A DNA stretch of 14,802 nt from Bondarzewia mesenterica. Taxonomy: Eukaryota > Basidiomycota > Agaricomycetes > Russulales > Bondarzewiaceae. The notes below the pieces were generated by a model that did not search any database, was not told the origin of the DNA, and saw only the letters and a list, made by a program, of their open reading frames with translations. Positions within the stretch are counted from its first letter, which is position 1. Every line of letters starts with the position of its first letter. The stretch is taken from contig SGPL01000708.1 in assembly GCA_004802705.1 (NCBI GenBank), positions 1 through 14,802 of the forward strand, read 5' to 3'. The translations under genes and the position numbers were made by a program. Positions 1-9,818 of the stretch are shown here, in pieces.

Positions 1-514
1 TTTTTCATTTACTTTGAAAAGAACAACCCAAAAACATACAAAGGATCTTTAAAATTGGTTATCAGAGCAAATGCTAAGTACATGTCATGATAAATATGTT
101 ATTTGTACCTTATTTATCTCTTGCAGAAATCTGGACCGAATTTTGTCTTTGTTCATCATTATTTTTGCATTTACTCACAGACTTAATACCTCCATTCCCC
201 CAGTGATAGAGTTGTAGATGCATCTGCAGTGTGCACCAAGCGTGGAGAAAAGAGAGAACAAAATGTACGGCGTCGGCCAAGGTCGGCCAGGATCGGAACA
301 AAAACCACGTGATCCGGCGGCGCCGAAAGACGCCGAAGGCGAGCAAGGAGATTATTCTTCGATTTGTCAAAGATTATTTGTGGGCCGTAAAGCCCCCGCC
401 GTCCACCTCAGCTGGTCACTATCTTCAACGTCGTCCGACGCTCATCTACCAGCACGCGCACCGTCGCAGCAAAAATTCGTGCAGTGATCACCCCCGCATC
501 GGCGGGGAAGAGCT
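1..514. other. Left flank and upstream region of the carrier gene
   Basis: No gene is supported here. The first 200 bases are AT-rich with no recognisable coding pattern. From about 230 onward the sequence is GC-richer and holds overlapping open frames of about 90-110 codons, but none shows a family motif and none joins the downstream carrier in frame. The stretch probably contains the promoter and 5' leader of the carrier. It includes a short direct repeat (GTCGGCCA twice near 272-290) and a CACGTG box. Confidence 0.5.
306..311. promoter_or_regulatory. CACGTG E-box upstream of the carrier
   Basis: This is a perfect CACGTG palindrome about 200 bases before the carrier start codon. In fungi this core is bound by bHLH factors of the Cbf1 or Pho4 type. 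The match and its upstream position are seen; any function is inferred, and a six-base match can arise by chance. Confidence 0.25.
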
Positions 515-1821
515 ATGCCCTCGAGAGGCACAAAATGGACTGCAAACAGCATGATTGGTATGCACGAGACTTTTCATGCCCCGAGTCCTAGCTCACCGTG
601 CATATAGCCGGTGCGGGGGGCGGCTTTGTCGCCAGCGTCGCAACCTGCCCTCTCGATGTTGTCAAGACAAAACTGCAGGCGCAGCGCATCGCGTACGGGC
701 ATACGGGGTATCTGGGTGTGACCGGTGAGTTGACGGTCTTCGTCCACATCTGACTCATTTCTCGACGGAATCCCTCATACGATTCTCTGAAATCAGAGAC
801 TGTACGTTCCATTATCCTGCACGACGGTTTGCGCGGTATGTATCGAGGACTAGGACCGACTATCCTCGGATACCTCCCAACATGGGCAATCTACTTTTCT
901 GTCTACGACGGCATCAAGACACGGTTTGGCGATGCGCCCCTCGCAAGCACACACACACAGGACCGCGACAACGAGCGCCTCTACCCTGCTCCGTCTGCCA
1001 AAGGCTACCAGCCTGTCATCCGGGAACATCCATGGTCACTACACATTCTTTCGGCTATGTGCGCCGGTGCTACGAGCACCATCTGTACAAACCCTCTTTG
1101 GGTTATAAAGACCCGCTTTATGGTGCGTATCTATCTCGGCTTTTTTCTTGTTTCTCTCGGCATTGGATCCAATCTTATCTTCCCTCGTCTGCAGACCCAG
1201 TCCCGCGACGAAGTGAGATACCGCCATACCCTCGATGCAGCTATCACAATCTTTCGTACAGAAGGCATCAGCGCATTCTATCGTGGTTTGATCCCAAGTC
1301 TTCTTGGAATCACACATGTTGCAGTTCAATTTCCCCTTTACGAGCAACTCAAGCTCATCGCTCGTAAGAATCATCCGCCTTCAATAATTTATCCCGACAT
1401 CGTTCTAAATGCTCATCCGCATCGCAGAGCGCCATAACCCAAACGGACCGCTTCCATCGCACACGATTCTCTTGTGCTCAGCTCTCGCGAAGATGACCGC
1501 GTCGGTTACCACATACCCACATGAGGTGGTGCGCACACGGATGCAGACCCTGCGCCTTCCGATTATCCAGAACGATGAGCGGACAATCAGGGGACGTGTC
1601 GGAATCGTTCGTACAGTACGAAAGATCATCACGCGAGAGGGCTGGCGGGGACTTTACAAAGGACTTTCCATCAATTTGATTCGAACGGTCCCAAACAGCG
1701 CCGTGACAATGTTGACGTTCGTATCTTCATCATTCATACTTCTTGACCGACTCACAGTGTTCCCTGTCACAGATATGAACTGCTCATGAGACAGCTTTCA
1801 GCGCGCGACCCCCGTCACTAA
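515..1821 (+). CDS. Mitochondrial carrier, NAD+ transporter type (YIA6/NDT1-like)
   Basis: Exons 515-557, 608-724, 797-1122, 1195-1363, 1428-1716 and 1773-1821 join in frame to 330 residues, a normal carrier length. All three SLC25 repeats carry the signature: PLDVVK (about 29-34), PLWVIK (153-158) and YPHEVVR (248-254). The tryptophan in repeat 2 and the YPHE(V/I)xRTR form of repeat 3 mark the nucleotide-type branch (NAD+, pyrimidine nucleotide, folate/FAD). The stretch around GYLPTWAIYFSVY matches yeast Yia6/Ndt1 especially well, so inner-membrane NAD+ import is the best guess. Pyrimidine-nucleotide (Rim2-like) and FAD/folate carriers are the alternatives. The ATG at 515 is chosen because exon 1 splices in phase into the first helix; the ATG at 551 would give a shorter N-terminus. 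Introns are 50-72 nt, and the last has a less usual GTTCGT donor. The neighbouring F-box gene converges on it. Confidence 0.92.
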
Positions 1822-2413
1822 CCGATTTTCCTAACTTTTTTTCGCCTTCTCTTTGTACCTCGTTCCTATCCAACTCACACCGCACGACCTATATCTCCCG
1901 CACCGATGCCCTTCGACAGCCCGCACTAGCGCCACGCCACGACATAGAGCGTTCCTGTTCTCGGAAATATATCTGCACACTCTAGTGTAACCATACATAC
2001 ACTCGCTCGCTTGCTCGTTCTTCTTCGCCATCTTGTTCTGGTACCACGCTTTTATACTGTTTGATTTACCTTTATGTAATTGACTATACTCAGGTGCAGG
2101 GTGCCCTTGTCTCAAGAATCACACAATATAGCGCTTTCGGATCGTCGAAATTTCTCGCTTTGCATTTTGACTCTGGACGGGTAGAAAATAGGGCGCCGAC
2201 AGTTTCGCGTGGAAGGATCACGGAGGATCACTGACGTCTGCAGCAAATGTACATCCAAACTCGCAGTACTGAAAGTGTCGAGCCGAAAGAGGCGAAACAA
2301 ATTGATGCTAGATACAAAGGCATTGTACTTCAAGAGCAGAAAGAGGGATAGGACAAGGCATCTCGAACCGGGCCACGAAGCGAAGGAGCAGCCTGAAGGC
2401 TTGAAAGTATTAC
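1822..2413. other. Convergent intergenic region (two 3' ends)
   Basis: About 590 bases separate the stop of the carrier (plus) from the stop of the F-box gene (minus), so this should hold both 3' untranslated regions. Open frames of about 70-95 codons exist on the minus strand but show no motif and no join to the F-box gene, whose C-terminus already looks complete. A GTAAGT overlaps the F-box stop codon, but the first AG after it lies only 25 nt downstream. No clear polyadenylation signal was recognised. Confidence 0.5.
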
Positions 2414-3884
2414 TTACGCTTGATGCTCACTCCATTTCTGCGGCCAAATCCACCACCATCCGCCCCACTCACTCGATCCCCACCTCCCCACCATCCCAAA
2501 CGGCGTGGTCATACCACCCCACCTAAATCCATGGGTGCTGTAGGATTTCATAGCAGTAACATCACCCTCCCGGGTATTTGCTTGACCAGTCAGCGTGAAA
2601 TCACCCACACCATCATGCCCAGTGCCTTCAAAGCATACCACAGTCTCCGATGAAGGAGTCTGAGTCCGCAGATTGATATACATCGGAGGATCGATCCGAA
2701 CGCCGAGTCGTGCGGTGTAAGCGTATATCCCTACCCATCGTGGTTCGTCTGTGATCATTTGTCTCAACGATGGCAGCGACCCTCCTTGGGTAAACATCGA
2801 CTGTAACCCGTCATACAGTCGTGTCCAATGTAAGGTCGCGGATGACCAATCACAGTCGACAGCAGGCTGGACAAGCGGTGCCGGTGGTGACGGAGGTTGG
2901 AGGAAGAAGCGGGGGAAAAGGTTGTGCGATCTGTGCTTGAGCACGATATATGTGCGTAAAACGGCAAGCACAACGAAGCAAGCTGAGAAGCGACAACCCT
3001 GGAGGATAGGATCTGCCTCATGCGACATGAATAAGTGACCGAATGTCGGGATGGTATCCAGTCTGCGATATTTAAAGATGAAAAATGGAACACTGGGGAA
3101 GAAATGGCCGAAGACAGTGTTTAATTCAGTTTTGTTGCCTGCCCAGACTGAAATTGAGCATCTGCGGTTGTGGTTCGGGCAAGGCAAGTAGAATGGACAT
3201 ACAACCAAAGACTAGGAGCATAACGCTAAAACTAGCCAACTCCACCGAGCCCGAGAAATCAGGACTACGCGGATGGCGATTGGGTGGCAACAAGCAGAAT
3301 TCTTCCACGGCCTGAAGCACGACGTTCCATACGACGATGTACTCGGGCCTTAGCAGATGTGGTATATTCCGAGAACCTATGTCACAGTGAGGTCAAAGTC
3401 AACTATCCCACAGTACTAGATAAACGCGGCAAGAACACTCACGATGATGGATCAGTACATTCAATAAGACTTTACTCATCTTCTCCAACCATCTCAACAT
3501 TGTGACTGCGCTTGGATGGATTTCTAACGTTCCCCACGAAGACACTGGCTGCAACGTGAAACGCGGCGGGTTCAGACTCGAGTGCGGCTCCACATGTGAA
3601 CGCGCTGCCTCGTCAAATAGCTCCTGGAGCCTGAAATGAATGTGGTCGATGCGAAACCATCGTCCGGGACTATCAGGCTCTTCCTCCCAAGCTTCAAAAT
3701 CCCACCCAGAGCAAAGTAATCGATGCTTGAAGACTATAGGAGCAGTCGCTGTGTCTCTCAAAAAGTGATTTGTGAGCGAAAAATTGTATATATCGATTGT
3801 GGAAGGTAGTTGCAGGGCAATCTCCTGGATAAGTTCACGCGGCAGACAAGAAAGAGGCGAAGATGGCTTGGATAGCAATGACAT
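2414..3884 (-). CDS. F-box protein (fungal type)
   Basis: Minus-strand exons 3884-3443, 3376-3203 and 3147-2414 give 449 residues. Introns are 3442-3377 (GTGAGT...TAG) and 3202-3148 (GTATGT...CAG). An F-box-like motif lies at residues about 12-50 (LSCLPRELIQEIALQLP, followed by an N/L-rich helix), the segment that docks on Skp1 in SCF ubiquitin ligases. The C-terminus is Gly/Trp-rich (FEGTGHDGVGDFTLTG, then GGWWWIWPQKW). It resembles the end of a group of F-box proteins common in agaricomycetes, where a segment of this sort presumably closes a beta-rich substrate-facing domain. The target is unknown. The first ATG after a purine-poor leader is used; the frame upstream has no other ATG before 3902. 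Two hydrophobic stretches in the middle are probably core strands and not membrane spans. The F-box call is solid; the exact second intron is the least certain part. Confidence 0.82.
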
Positions 3885-4578
3885 CGTGGTCGCGGAAGTC
3901 AAGCTATGGATGACTAGATACGTTAGCTTTACCTACTCTTTACCCATTACGGTTGACAGGGAGTCCGCGGTCTATTTCCGCGCGGGGCAAAATGCCGCGA
4001 GTCGCCACGTCAAAACTGGAAAATGACAAAGGTGAAATTTTGAGTAAATACAAGCATTTTGAACGATTCTTTGGGTGTATTAGCTTGTTCCTTGAGTGTC
4101 TATTCACTTTTAGTATTGTTGACTTATTAAAGGTACAAACTTTGCGGTCGCGCTCAGTGTCGGATGCGCTCAACATACTATACATCAACCTACACCAACC
4201 TTCCTCAAGGAGCCCACCATCTCACGGGAACGGGCTTCCCAGTTGAATTATCTATACAAAGCTAGGCATCTTTTTTTTACTTCCCATATCTGTTTCATTA
4301 ATGGTCGCCTTCCTGTTAGCAGGTCCTTGGGTGCACGGATACCCTTCTTTTCCACCTTCATTTCATTTATGCGACAGACTGCCGGTTCAGTGAGCAGTCT
4401 ATTAGTAGATCTCCCGAGGGGGCAGAGTAGCCATTCGTCAACCTTCATGCCTCAGGATCCTCGGGTCTGACGAGCAGTCGGATCAGAGTCAAATTTTTCT
4501 ACTGAATTTTGCTTCAAGTTGAGACTCGTACTCAGTACTACGCATTTGACGTCTTTATAGCACTGAGATACGCCTGGT
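3885..4578. other. Upstream region of the F-box gene, no gene seen
   Basis: This stretch should contain the F-box promoter. Open frames on both strands stay below 100 codons, lack motifs, and could not be linked through plausible splice sites into a product. It is somewhat AT-rich, with T-runs near 4270. No TATA-like or other regulatory element stood out. Confidence 0.45.
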
Positions 4579-4675
4579 CCATGGAACTGTACTGGCCCAC
4601 GAATTCATCGAAGCTTCGAATGCTAGCAGCGGCCGCAAGACAGCTACTGGAAGGAGCTTCGCCATTAACCCATGG
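4579..4675. other. Dense cluster of hexamer/octamer palindromes
   Basis: Within 97 bases lie CCATGG (4579-4584), GAATTC (4601-4606), AAGCTT (4611-4616), TTCGAA (4615-4620), GCTAGC (4622-4627), GCGGCCGC (4629-4636) and CCATGG (4670-4675). The core 4601-4636 reads like a cloning polylinker, although the flanks look like ordinary fungal DNA. The same stretch also has one plus-strand frame with protein-like composition (for example AHEFIEASNASSGRK), ending at a GTAAGC that could be a donor. Its upstream side is closed by a TGA, so no gene could be built. Confidence 0.4.
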
Positions 4676-5830
4676 TAAGCGCCAGGATAGACAGTAGTTT
4701 CTCTGGAACGTGCAAGCCGCTAATTTAATAAAAGCTGTCGCTTTCATGTCCTTCAGTCCAGTAGGTGCCAACTAGAAGTGGGTACTGGCATTCGGTCCGC
4801 CGACTTGAGGCGCTTGTTGCCTTCGTCTTCACCCTTTGGTTCGCTCGGAGTGTGACAAGTTTCTTCACGACTATAAGCTAACCTAAAATTCTAGCGCCAT
4901 GTTGAAGATGCATTGTCAGTACTCTGTCGCGTCTCCCAACGCCGTCGATAGCCTCTGGCATGTATAACATTGGACGCCCTCCGTTTTCTCATAACAGACG
5001 ACTCACTGCCGCTTTTGGCTGTCTTGTCTACCGGGACTCTGAGAGGACCGATTCTTATACTGATGCGATGGGCACGTCCATGCGCAATATAGTGATCGCG
5101 CTCAGTGAGCGGGTTCCATACCATCCTGAACGTACAACGGTCCGTCCATTAAAGCTCTCATGACACATACTAAACCATCGCTAGACCATCTAGCAGCATT
5201 CTGCTGCTCTCAAGCCTCTCGCCGAACCTCTCAAGATCGAAAGCGGGTCTCCTCAAGCCAGCTGTCCACAAGGTAACGATTTATGGTGCGTCCTATTCCC
5301 AGTCAAAATCTGCTGCCAAGATACTTGTGTCTGTCTTCACCTCTTCTCTCGCTTTGCATGGTACGTCAGACTGCCTCCATCATTTCACTGATCTCCTAGT
5401 ATCCAGCCGGAACAGACTCTATGTAGGTTCATATCAAACTCTCGACTCTCACGTCTGTGCGGGGCAACCCTGTTGGGTACTGTGTCACGGACTGGGGCGG
5501 TTCCTCGTCGGAGGTCGGACTGGGTCCCATGCAAACTGCTTGAATCACTGCAACATCACTCTCCAAAATACTCTGTTCCCATTCGGTAAAGAGCTCATCC
5601 GCCGCATGTTCCCCGCCTCCCGCCTTTCTCCCTTGTCTTTCCATTAGTCTCACCAAATCTGCATTTCTTCAACTCCCCTGGTCGACTTGCAGCGTTTGAT
5701 CGCTGTTCCTATCACCGAGTCAATGGTAGCAGCCGACTAATGCACATATAGGAGACGGCCGTAACCCGAAGTTCCGAATCGTGGGCTTCTGTCTCCGGAT
5801 CTATAGCTCGAGACACACAAATCTCGATGA
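4676..5830. other. No supported gene; scattered short open frames
   Basis: I looked for an intron-rich plus-strand gene here. Good acceptor-like sites exist (for example GCTAAC followed by TTCTAG near 4877-4894), and short protein-like stretches occur, such as a frame reading about 40 codons from 4951 to 5091. Successive stretches do not join in phase. On the minus strand a 71-codon ATG frame near 5429-5641 is acidic and protein-like but isolated. The region may be decayed coding sequence or spacer. Confidence 0.35.
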
Positions 5831-6136
5831 ACTGGCCTCATCGACACTCTTTCCCTCGATCCGACTCATCCGATCCCAATCTCCACACCCCTTGAGGCTT
5901 GGGCTGGCTTGGGTGCAAATAGCGGTATATATGACACTCTCAGGCAGATTTGCCTCCGTTTCTACCTCGATTCTTTTTCAAAAATCCATGCTTGGCCTCT
6001 GCGGCGCACGTTCTTCTCGGATGCCATCGAGAAACGAAATTTTAGAGAGCTTAAATTTTCATGGGGTCGACTACTGCAACTGCATTTGTTCTATCAGCAC
6101 GTACAAATCTGGAATCCCCGCTGTGAATTGTATTGA
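5831..6136 (+). other. Unexplained open frame without start codon
   Basis: A plus-strand frame stays open for 101 codons from after a TGA at 5828-5830 to a TGA at 6134-6136, with aromatic and basic residues (for example RQICLRFYLDSF) suggestive of real or former protein. It contains no ATG and no convincing upstream acceptor. A second frame in the same place is open for 154 codons (5781-6245) from a GTG but runs into low-complexity sequence at its end. I recognise neither. A remnant of a degraded gene is possible; chance is also possible. Confidence 0.2.
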
Positions 6137-6179
6137 CGAGAGCTCGTTATACTACGTCACTGCCGCTATTGTGAAACCG

Positions 6180-7264
6180 AGGGGGCATGCGTATTCAGAA
6201 CAAAGGAAAACAACGGCGACCGAAACAAAGGAGGGAAATTATTAAAAAAAAAGGTGGTCACCACACAGGGATCGAAAACAATGCGAATTGAATGTGGACG
6301 GGAATAAATCGTGAAAAAAGTTCGGGCAAATAAGTCAACAAGTGGAAGAATGTTTGTGGAGCGAGATCGGATATCAACACGACCGGGAAAAATTAACGAG
6401 ACATAGCTAAAACGGAGAGGCAAGAGAAAAGAAAACGGAGAGATACCCGTTTGATGGGAAAAAATTGCGATAGAAGTAGCATTGCGACTTGGATCCACGG
6501 AAAAGAAAAGCAGCTCGGAGGGGCGATGTGATGTGCGCTCTTGACTACCACTGTCTGCCTATCCAGGCTGTTGATGATCCCTCGCCTGTCACCGCATTCT
6601 CACGTTCCCCACATCCCTCATAGCAAAAAAGCATCATTAGGTCCACATATACGTACATCACAAACGAGCGTGAGACGCGGACACGTCGGAAGAAGCGGCG
6701 CGGGGCGAGTTGGGCGGTAGCATGTGTGGGAGGTGCTGAATGGGAGGGATCAAGGACGTACGGTGGGAAAGGGACGCAGGGAAGCCACTGTGGGTGCGTG
6801 AGTGACGGGACGCGCCGTCATCGACCGGCGCGACGACTGGAGACGGGTGCTGAAAAGGAGCGGTGGTCGCGAAGGCGGCGGCACTAGAATACCAAAAAAT
6901 ATATATAACGAAAGCAACTGGAAGAAAATGGATTGTCCGCGAAATAAAGGTAAGAGAGGTCCGACGCCGCGGGCGACGCTAGGAAAGGACTAGGGGGAGG
7001 CCCCTTCAAACTTGAAACGAAGAAGGGCAGAGATAGGAGTCGCCCATAAAGGGAAGAGGAGAGTGGCGGTAGTGCATAAGGGTGACGGCAGGCAAAGGAC
7101 AACTTTCAGAGAACTAAATTGACGGGTGCGACGATGGTAAGGAAAGGGCAGACTGCAACAAAGATGAGACAACGCGATCATACACAGAACACAAGACCCG
7201 GAAAGAAAAGGCAGAATAAGGAGAAGAGGGGCGTACAGTAGTAGATCTTGTGGAAGGGATAGGG
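6180..7264. other. Purine-rich plus strand downstream of the membrane-protein gene
   Basis: For about 1 kb the plus strand is strongly enriched in A and G, so the minus strand is a long pyrimidine-rich tract. It contains A-runs near 6243 and an AAAATATATATAACG patch near 6896. No coding frame with a motif was found. It lies just past the stop codon of the minus-strand membrane-protein gene and may include its 3' untranslated region. Pyrimidine-rich tracts on the sense strand also typify fungal promoters, so it could instead lead an unseen minus-strand transcript further left. Confidence 0.4.
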
Positions 7265-8880
7265 CTAACGCGGATGGTCATGAGCTGCGTCCCCCCCATC
7301 GCTAAGAGTCTCCACTCTTACGCCCCTCGACGAGCTTACGCTCCGTATGTCCCGACCTTCCTCAGCTAGCTCTCGGTTCAGCAACTCCGCATCGCGTCGC
7401 TCCACTGATTCTGGACTCTCTCCTTCTTCTATTGCCGGTGCCGCGAAATCTGGCTTTCGCAAGGCCTTGCGGAACGCATCGGCCATAATAGCGGCATCTG
7501 CGCCAGAAAACAGAGCCTCGCCCGCCGAGTGCGTGTGAGATATCGTCGATGCGCCATCCGGTGAAGAGATCGACGGCGGTCGCGGAGCTATCGATGCCGG
7601 TTCACCAAAGGCGCGCATTCCCGACTGCTCAATAATAGGAGATTGCGGTGCACCACCGCCAAGAGTGTTCGTGATCATGGGAGACGCGGATCCCATAGAT
7701 CCGCGCCGCGAGCTTGCCTGGCTGCGGTTTCTCCGCATCCGACGAGCAATGAGAAAGATTAGGACGCAGATGGCCACGATGGCGAGGAAACCAAGTACAA
7801 CGATGACTGCGATCGCCCAATGTGGGAAATTGGACCCGCTGTCCGACTGCAGACCCGCATCAGTTGAAGATGTCGAACTACTGCTAGTTGCTGATGCCGT
7901 CCCGGATCGCGATGCGGTGGCAGTTGCGGCCGACCGTGATGAGGCTGCGGCAGCGGATGACAGGGAGGCGGCGACAGATGATAAAGAGGCGGCGACAGAT
8001 GAGGAAGAGGCCGCTGCGGCTGACGACGCAGAAGCCCTCGATGATGTGACGGCGTCGGCAAAAGTTGTCTCTGATAGTTGTCAAGAATTACTTAAGCATT
8101 AACGGAAGTACATGTTTAACAGTTAGTACTCACGAATGGCAGTGAACGTTGTCGGCGCAAATGTCGAATCCAGCGCAGTTTTGTCTGAACGGGTAATCAC
8201 CCAATAATAAGGGTACGAGACGTTGAATCCCGGCCAGCCAAGACCACTATCGGGGAACCATGTATCATTGACCTGCGCAGTTACCGAGCCTTGTCCACTG
8301 AGATTCGACACGTTGAGCATCTCTAGAACCAGTTGATTGGAATCTCCATGGAAGAGATAGATGTTGACCAGATTCGTCTGCGTGAATTGAGGCAAGTTCG
8401 TGTTCCCTGAAATACGGAGTGCGTGACATCAGGGCGAAATCGAAAAACATAGTCGACAAAGTACACACAAACAAAAGTAGCCCATTCATGCTGTGGAAAA
8501 ACAGAATCCGTGGTGGGAAAACATGAATCAATATTGTTGCCCGTCAGAAATTGACATTGTGTACGAGCTTCCTCTGGACAGATCAAGACAAGGTTAGCGA
8601 ATCCAGTGAGAGACCATGAGGTACTGGACGCATTAAGCACTACGACGCGGTTGCCCTAAGCACGGCGGTACGCGTCGCGCGACCAGCGTAGTTTACGCAG
8701 GCAGGGAAGTTCATACACACCTACGCCGGTCTGATTGACGACGATCTGTCGAGACATAACTGGGAAGCGATGATCAAGTAACTCGGCGCCGTTCCAGCGT
8801 CGTTTGCGTTTTGAGAGCTTGTGCGTGGGTGCGGGGGTCCGTTCCGGCCAAGGGGGGTCGTCGAACGAGGTCGAAGACAT
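7265..8880 (-). CDS. Single-pass membrane protein with Ser/Ala stalk, sensor-like layout
   Basis: Minus-strand exons 8880-8725, 8655-8469, 8406-8134 and 8070-7265 give 473 residues. Residues 1-205 form a mixed ectodomain with N-glycosylation sequons at N49, N60, N146, N149, N161 and N176. Residues about 206-288 are a Ser/Ala/Thr-rich stalk. A membrane helix follows at about 290-314 (core VIVVLGFLAIVAICVLIFLI), then RRMRRNR as a stop-transfer signal and a tail of about 160 residues with Ser/Pro-rich and acidic segments. This layout resembles Wsc/Mid2-type cell-wall sensors, but no WSC cysteine domain is present and I do not recognise the family. Oddly, the N-terminus (residues 1-52, with KLSKRKRRW) is hydrophilic and shows no signal peptide; a stop codon just before the ATG blocks simple extension. 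Either topology is set by the single helix, or a 5' exon is mis-assigned. Introns are 69, 62 and 63 nt. Confidence 0.77.
7965..8002 (-). repeat. Tandem repeat in the Ser/Ala stalk
   Basis: Two identical 17-base copies (GAGGCGGCGACAGATGA on the plus strand) start at 7965 and 7986, a period of 21 bases. In the minus-strand protein this encodes a seven-residue repeat, SSVAASL twice, within the stalk. Such in-frame repeats can change stalk length between strains. Confidence 0.8.
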
Positions 8881-9818
8881 AGGTCAAATAGATTCAAAGA
8901 CAAAGAAATGCGAGTTGTTGGAATATAAGGGACGGAGGCCGAGTGATGTATTCGCGAGGGGGAGGGTTGATTAACAGAGTGACGAATGTTGGAGCCAGCT
9001 GTAGTCGGAGCGAAATACGACCACTCTAACTGGCATTATCCAGGGTATATAGAAAAAGGGGCGAAGAACAGGCTTCTGTAGCCGAGCACGATGAATGCGA
9101 CGGCGAGCAGGGGGCTGTGGACGTTACGGGGAGCAACGACGAAGGGGAGCGGCGACGAAGATGGATGGTCCTCAAACTCTCCCAAGGCCCCCAAGCTACC
9201 CTCCCATATTGGCCTGAATTACGTAATATATCCCATGTCTCGACCCTGTGACGAGGCGTGACTGGGGTCCCCTTTGGGAGGCCAGACACCTTGATTTCTC
9301 TAGATCTCCTTCAGCGCTCAGCGGGAGACGTTTTGTACTAATCAGTTACAATTGACAAGCATCGTTTCCCAAGCAAGCGTGCCCCTTCATGCCGCTCGAC
9401 GTCGGCTGCACATGTGTCCGGGGCGGTCCATATCAGTCATGGGACTACGGTACAAAGGGAGCAATTCGGACAGGCCCGACCCAAATAATAGCATAGATAT
9501 TATCTCGCAGCTGCAGATAACTATGGCGAAAACGAATGCTTTATAATGAGGGACGGATCAGGACAAGGAAATAACCACGCGAGTTCCCGGAGTGGGTCAG
9601 GGCACCGCGGGCAATCACACAGGCGCGAGTCACATTGATGCAAACAGACCGGAAGCTCACACGTCCACCTTTGCATCTATAGGGAGCAGAGTTGAAAGCC
9701 GAAGTCGTGGACAGAGAGCTAGGGGAAGCATTGTAATTCGATCCAGAAAAGAGCTTGGGCAGAGGGGTGAGTGAGCAGGCGTGGGCAGTGCCGGAGTTGA
9801 CGTTGATAACGCGCCGCA
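8881..9818. other. Upstream region of the membrane-protein gene, no gene seen
   Basis: This region should contain the promoter and leader of the minus-strand membrane-protein gene. A minus-strand frame near 9026-9289 includes a hydrophobic stretch in another frame (about LLAVAFIVLG) that I tested as a possible signal-peptide exon, but no in-phase splice to the known first exon was found. A TATAAA reads on the minus strand near 9543. Plus-strand open frames of about 60 codons have no motif. Confidence 0.4.

Noticed and set aside
231..554. 107-codon plus-strand frame before the carrier
   Set aside because: It runs through the carrier's first exon in a different frame, has no motif and an Arg/Lys-rich composition typical of GC-rich leader sequence.
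1039..1374. 111-codon minus-strand frame with several cysteines
   Set aside because: It lies antisense to carrier exons that are unmistakable; the cysteines show no zinc-finger spacing supported by context.
2341..2400. tRNA B-box-like GGTTCGAGATGCC on the minus strand
   Set aside because: There is no matching A-box, acceptor stem or anticodon arm at the right distance.
5190..5212. Small inverted repeat AGCAGC/GCTGCT
   Set aside because: A six-base stem with a five-base loop is expected by chance in a window of this size, and no T-run or gene end is associated with it.
5781..6245. 154-codon plus-strand frame from a GTG
   Set aside because: It has no ATG start, its final third is low-complexity and basic, another frame is open over the same bases, and nothing in it resembles a known family.
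7665..8102. Plus-strand 145-codon open frame rich in Asp and Ala
   Set aside because: It is the exact antisense of the Ser/Ala-rich stalk and membrane helix of the minus-strand gene. The repetitive Asp/Ala composition is a by-product of Ser and Ala codons read backwards.
9026..9289. Possible signal-peptide exon for the minus-strand membrane protein
   Set aside because: A hydrophobic stretch exists, but no donor/acceptor pair joins it in phase to the first coding exon, and a stop codon sits immediately before that exon's ATG.
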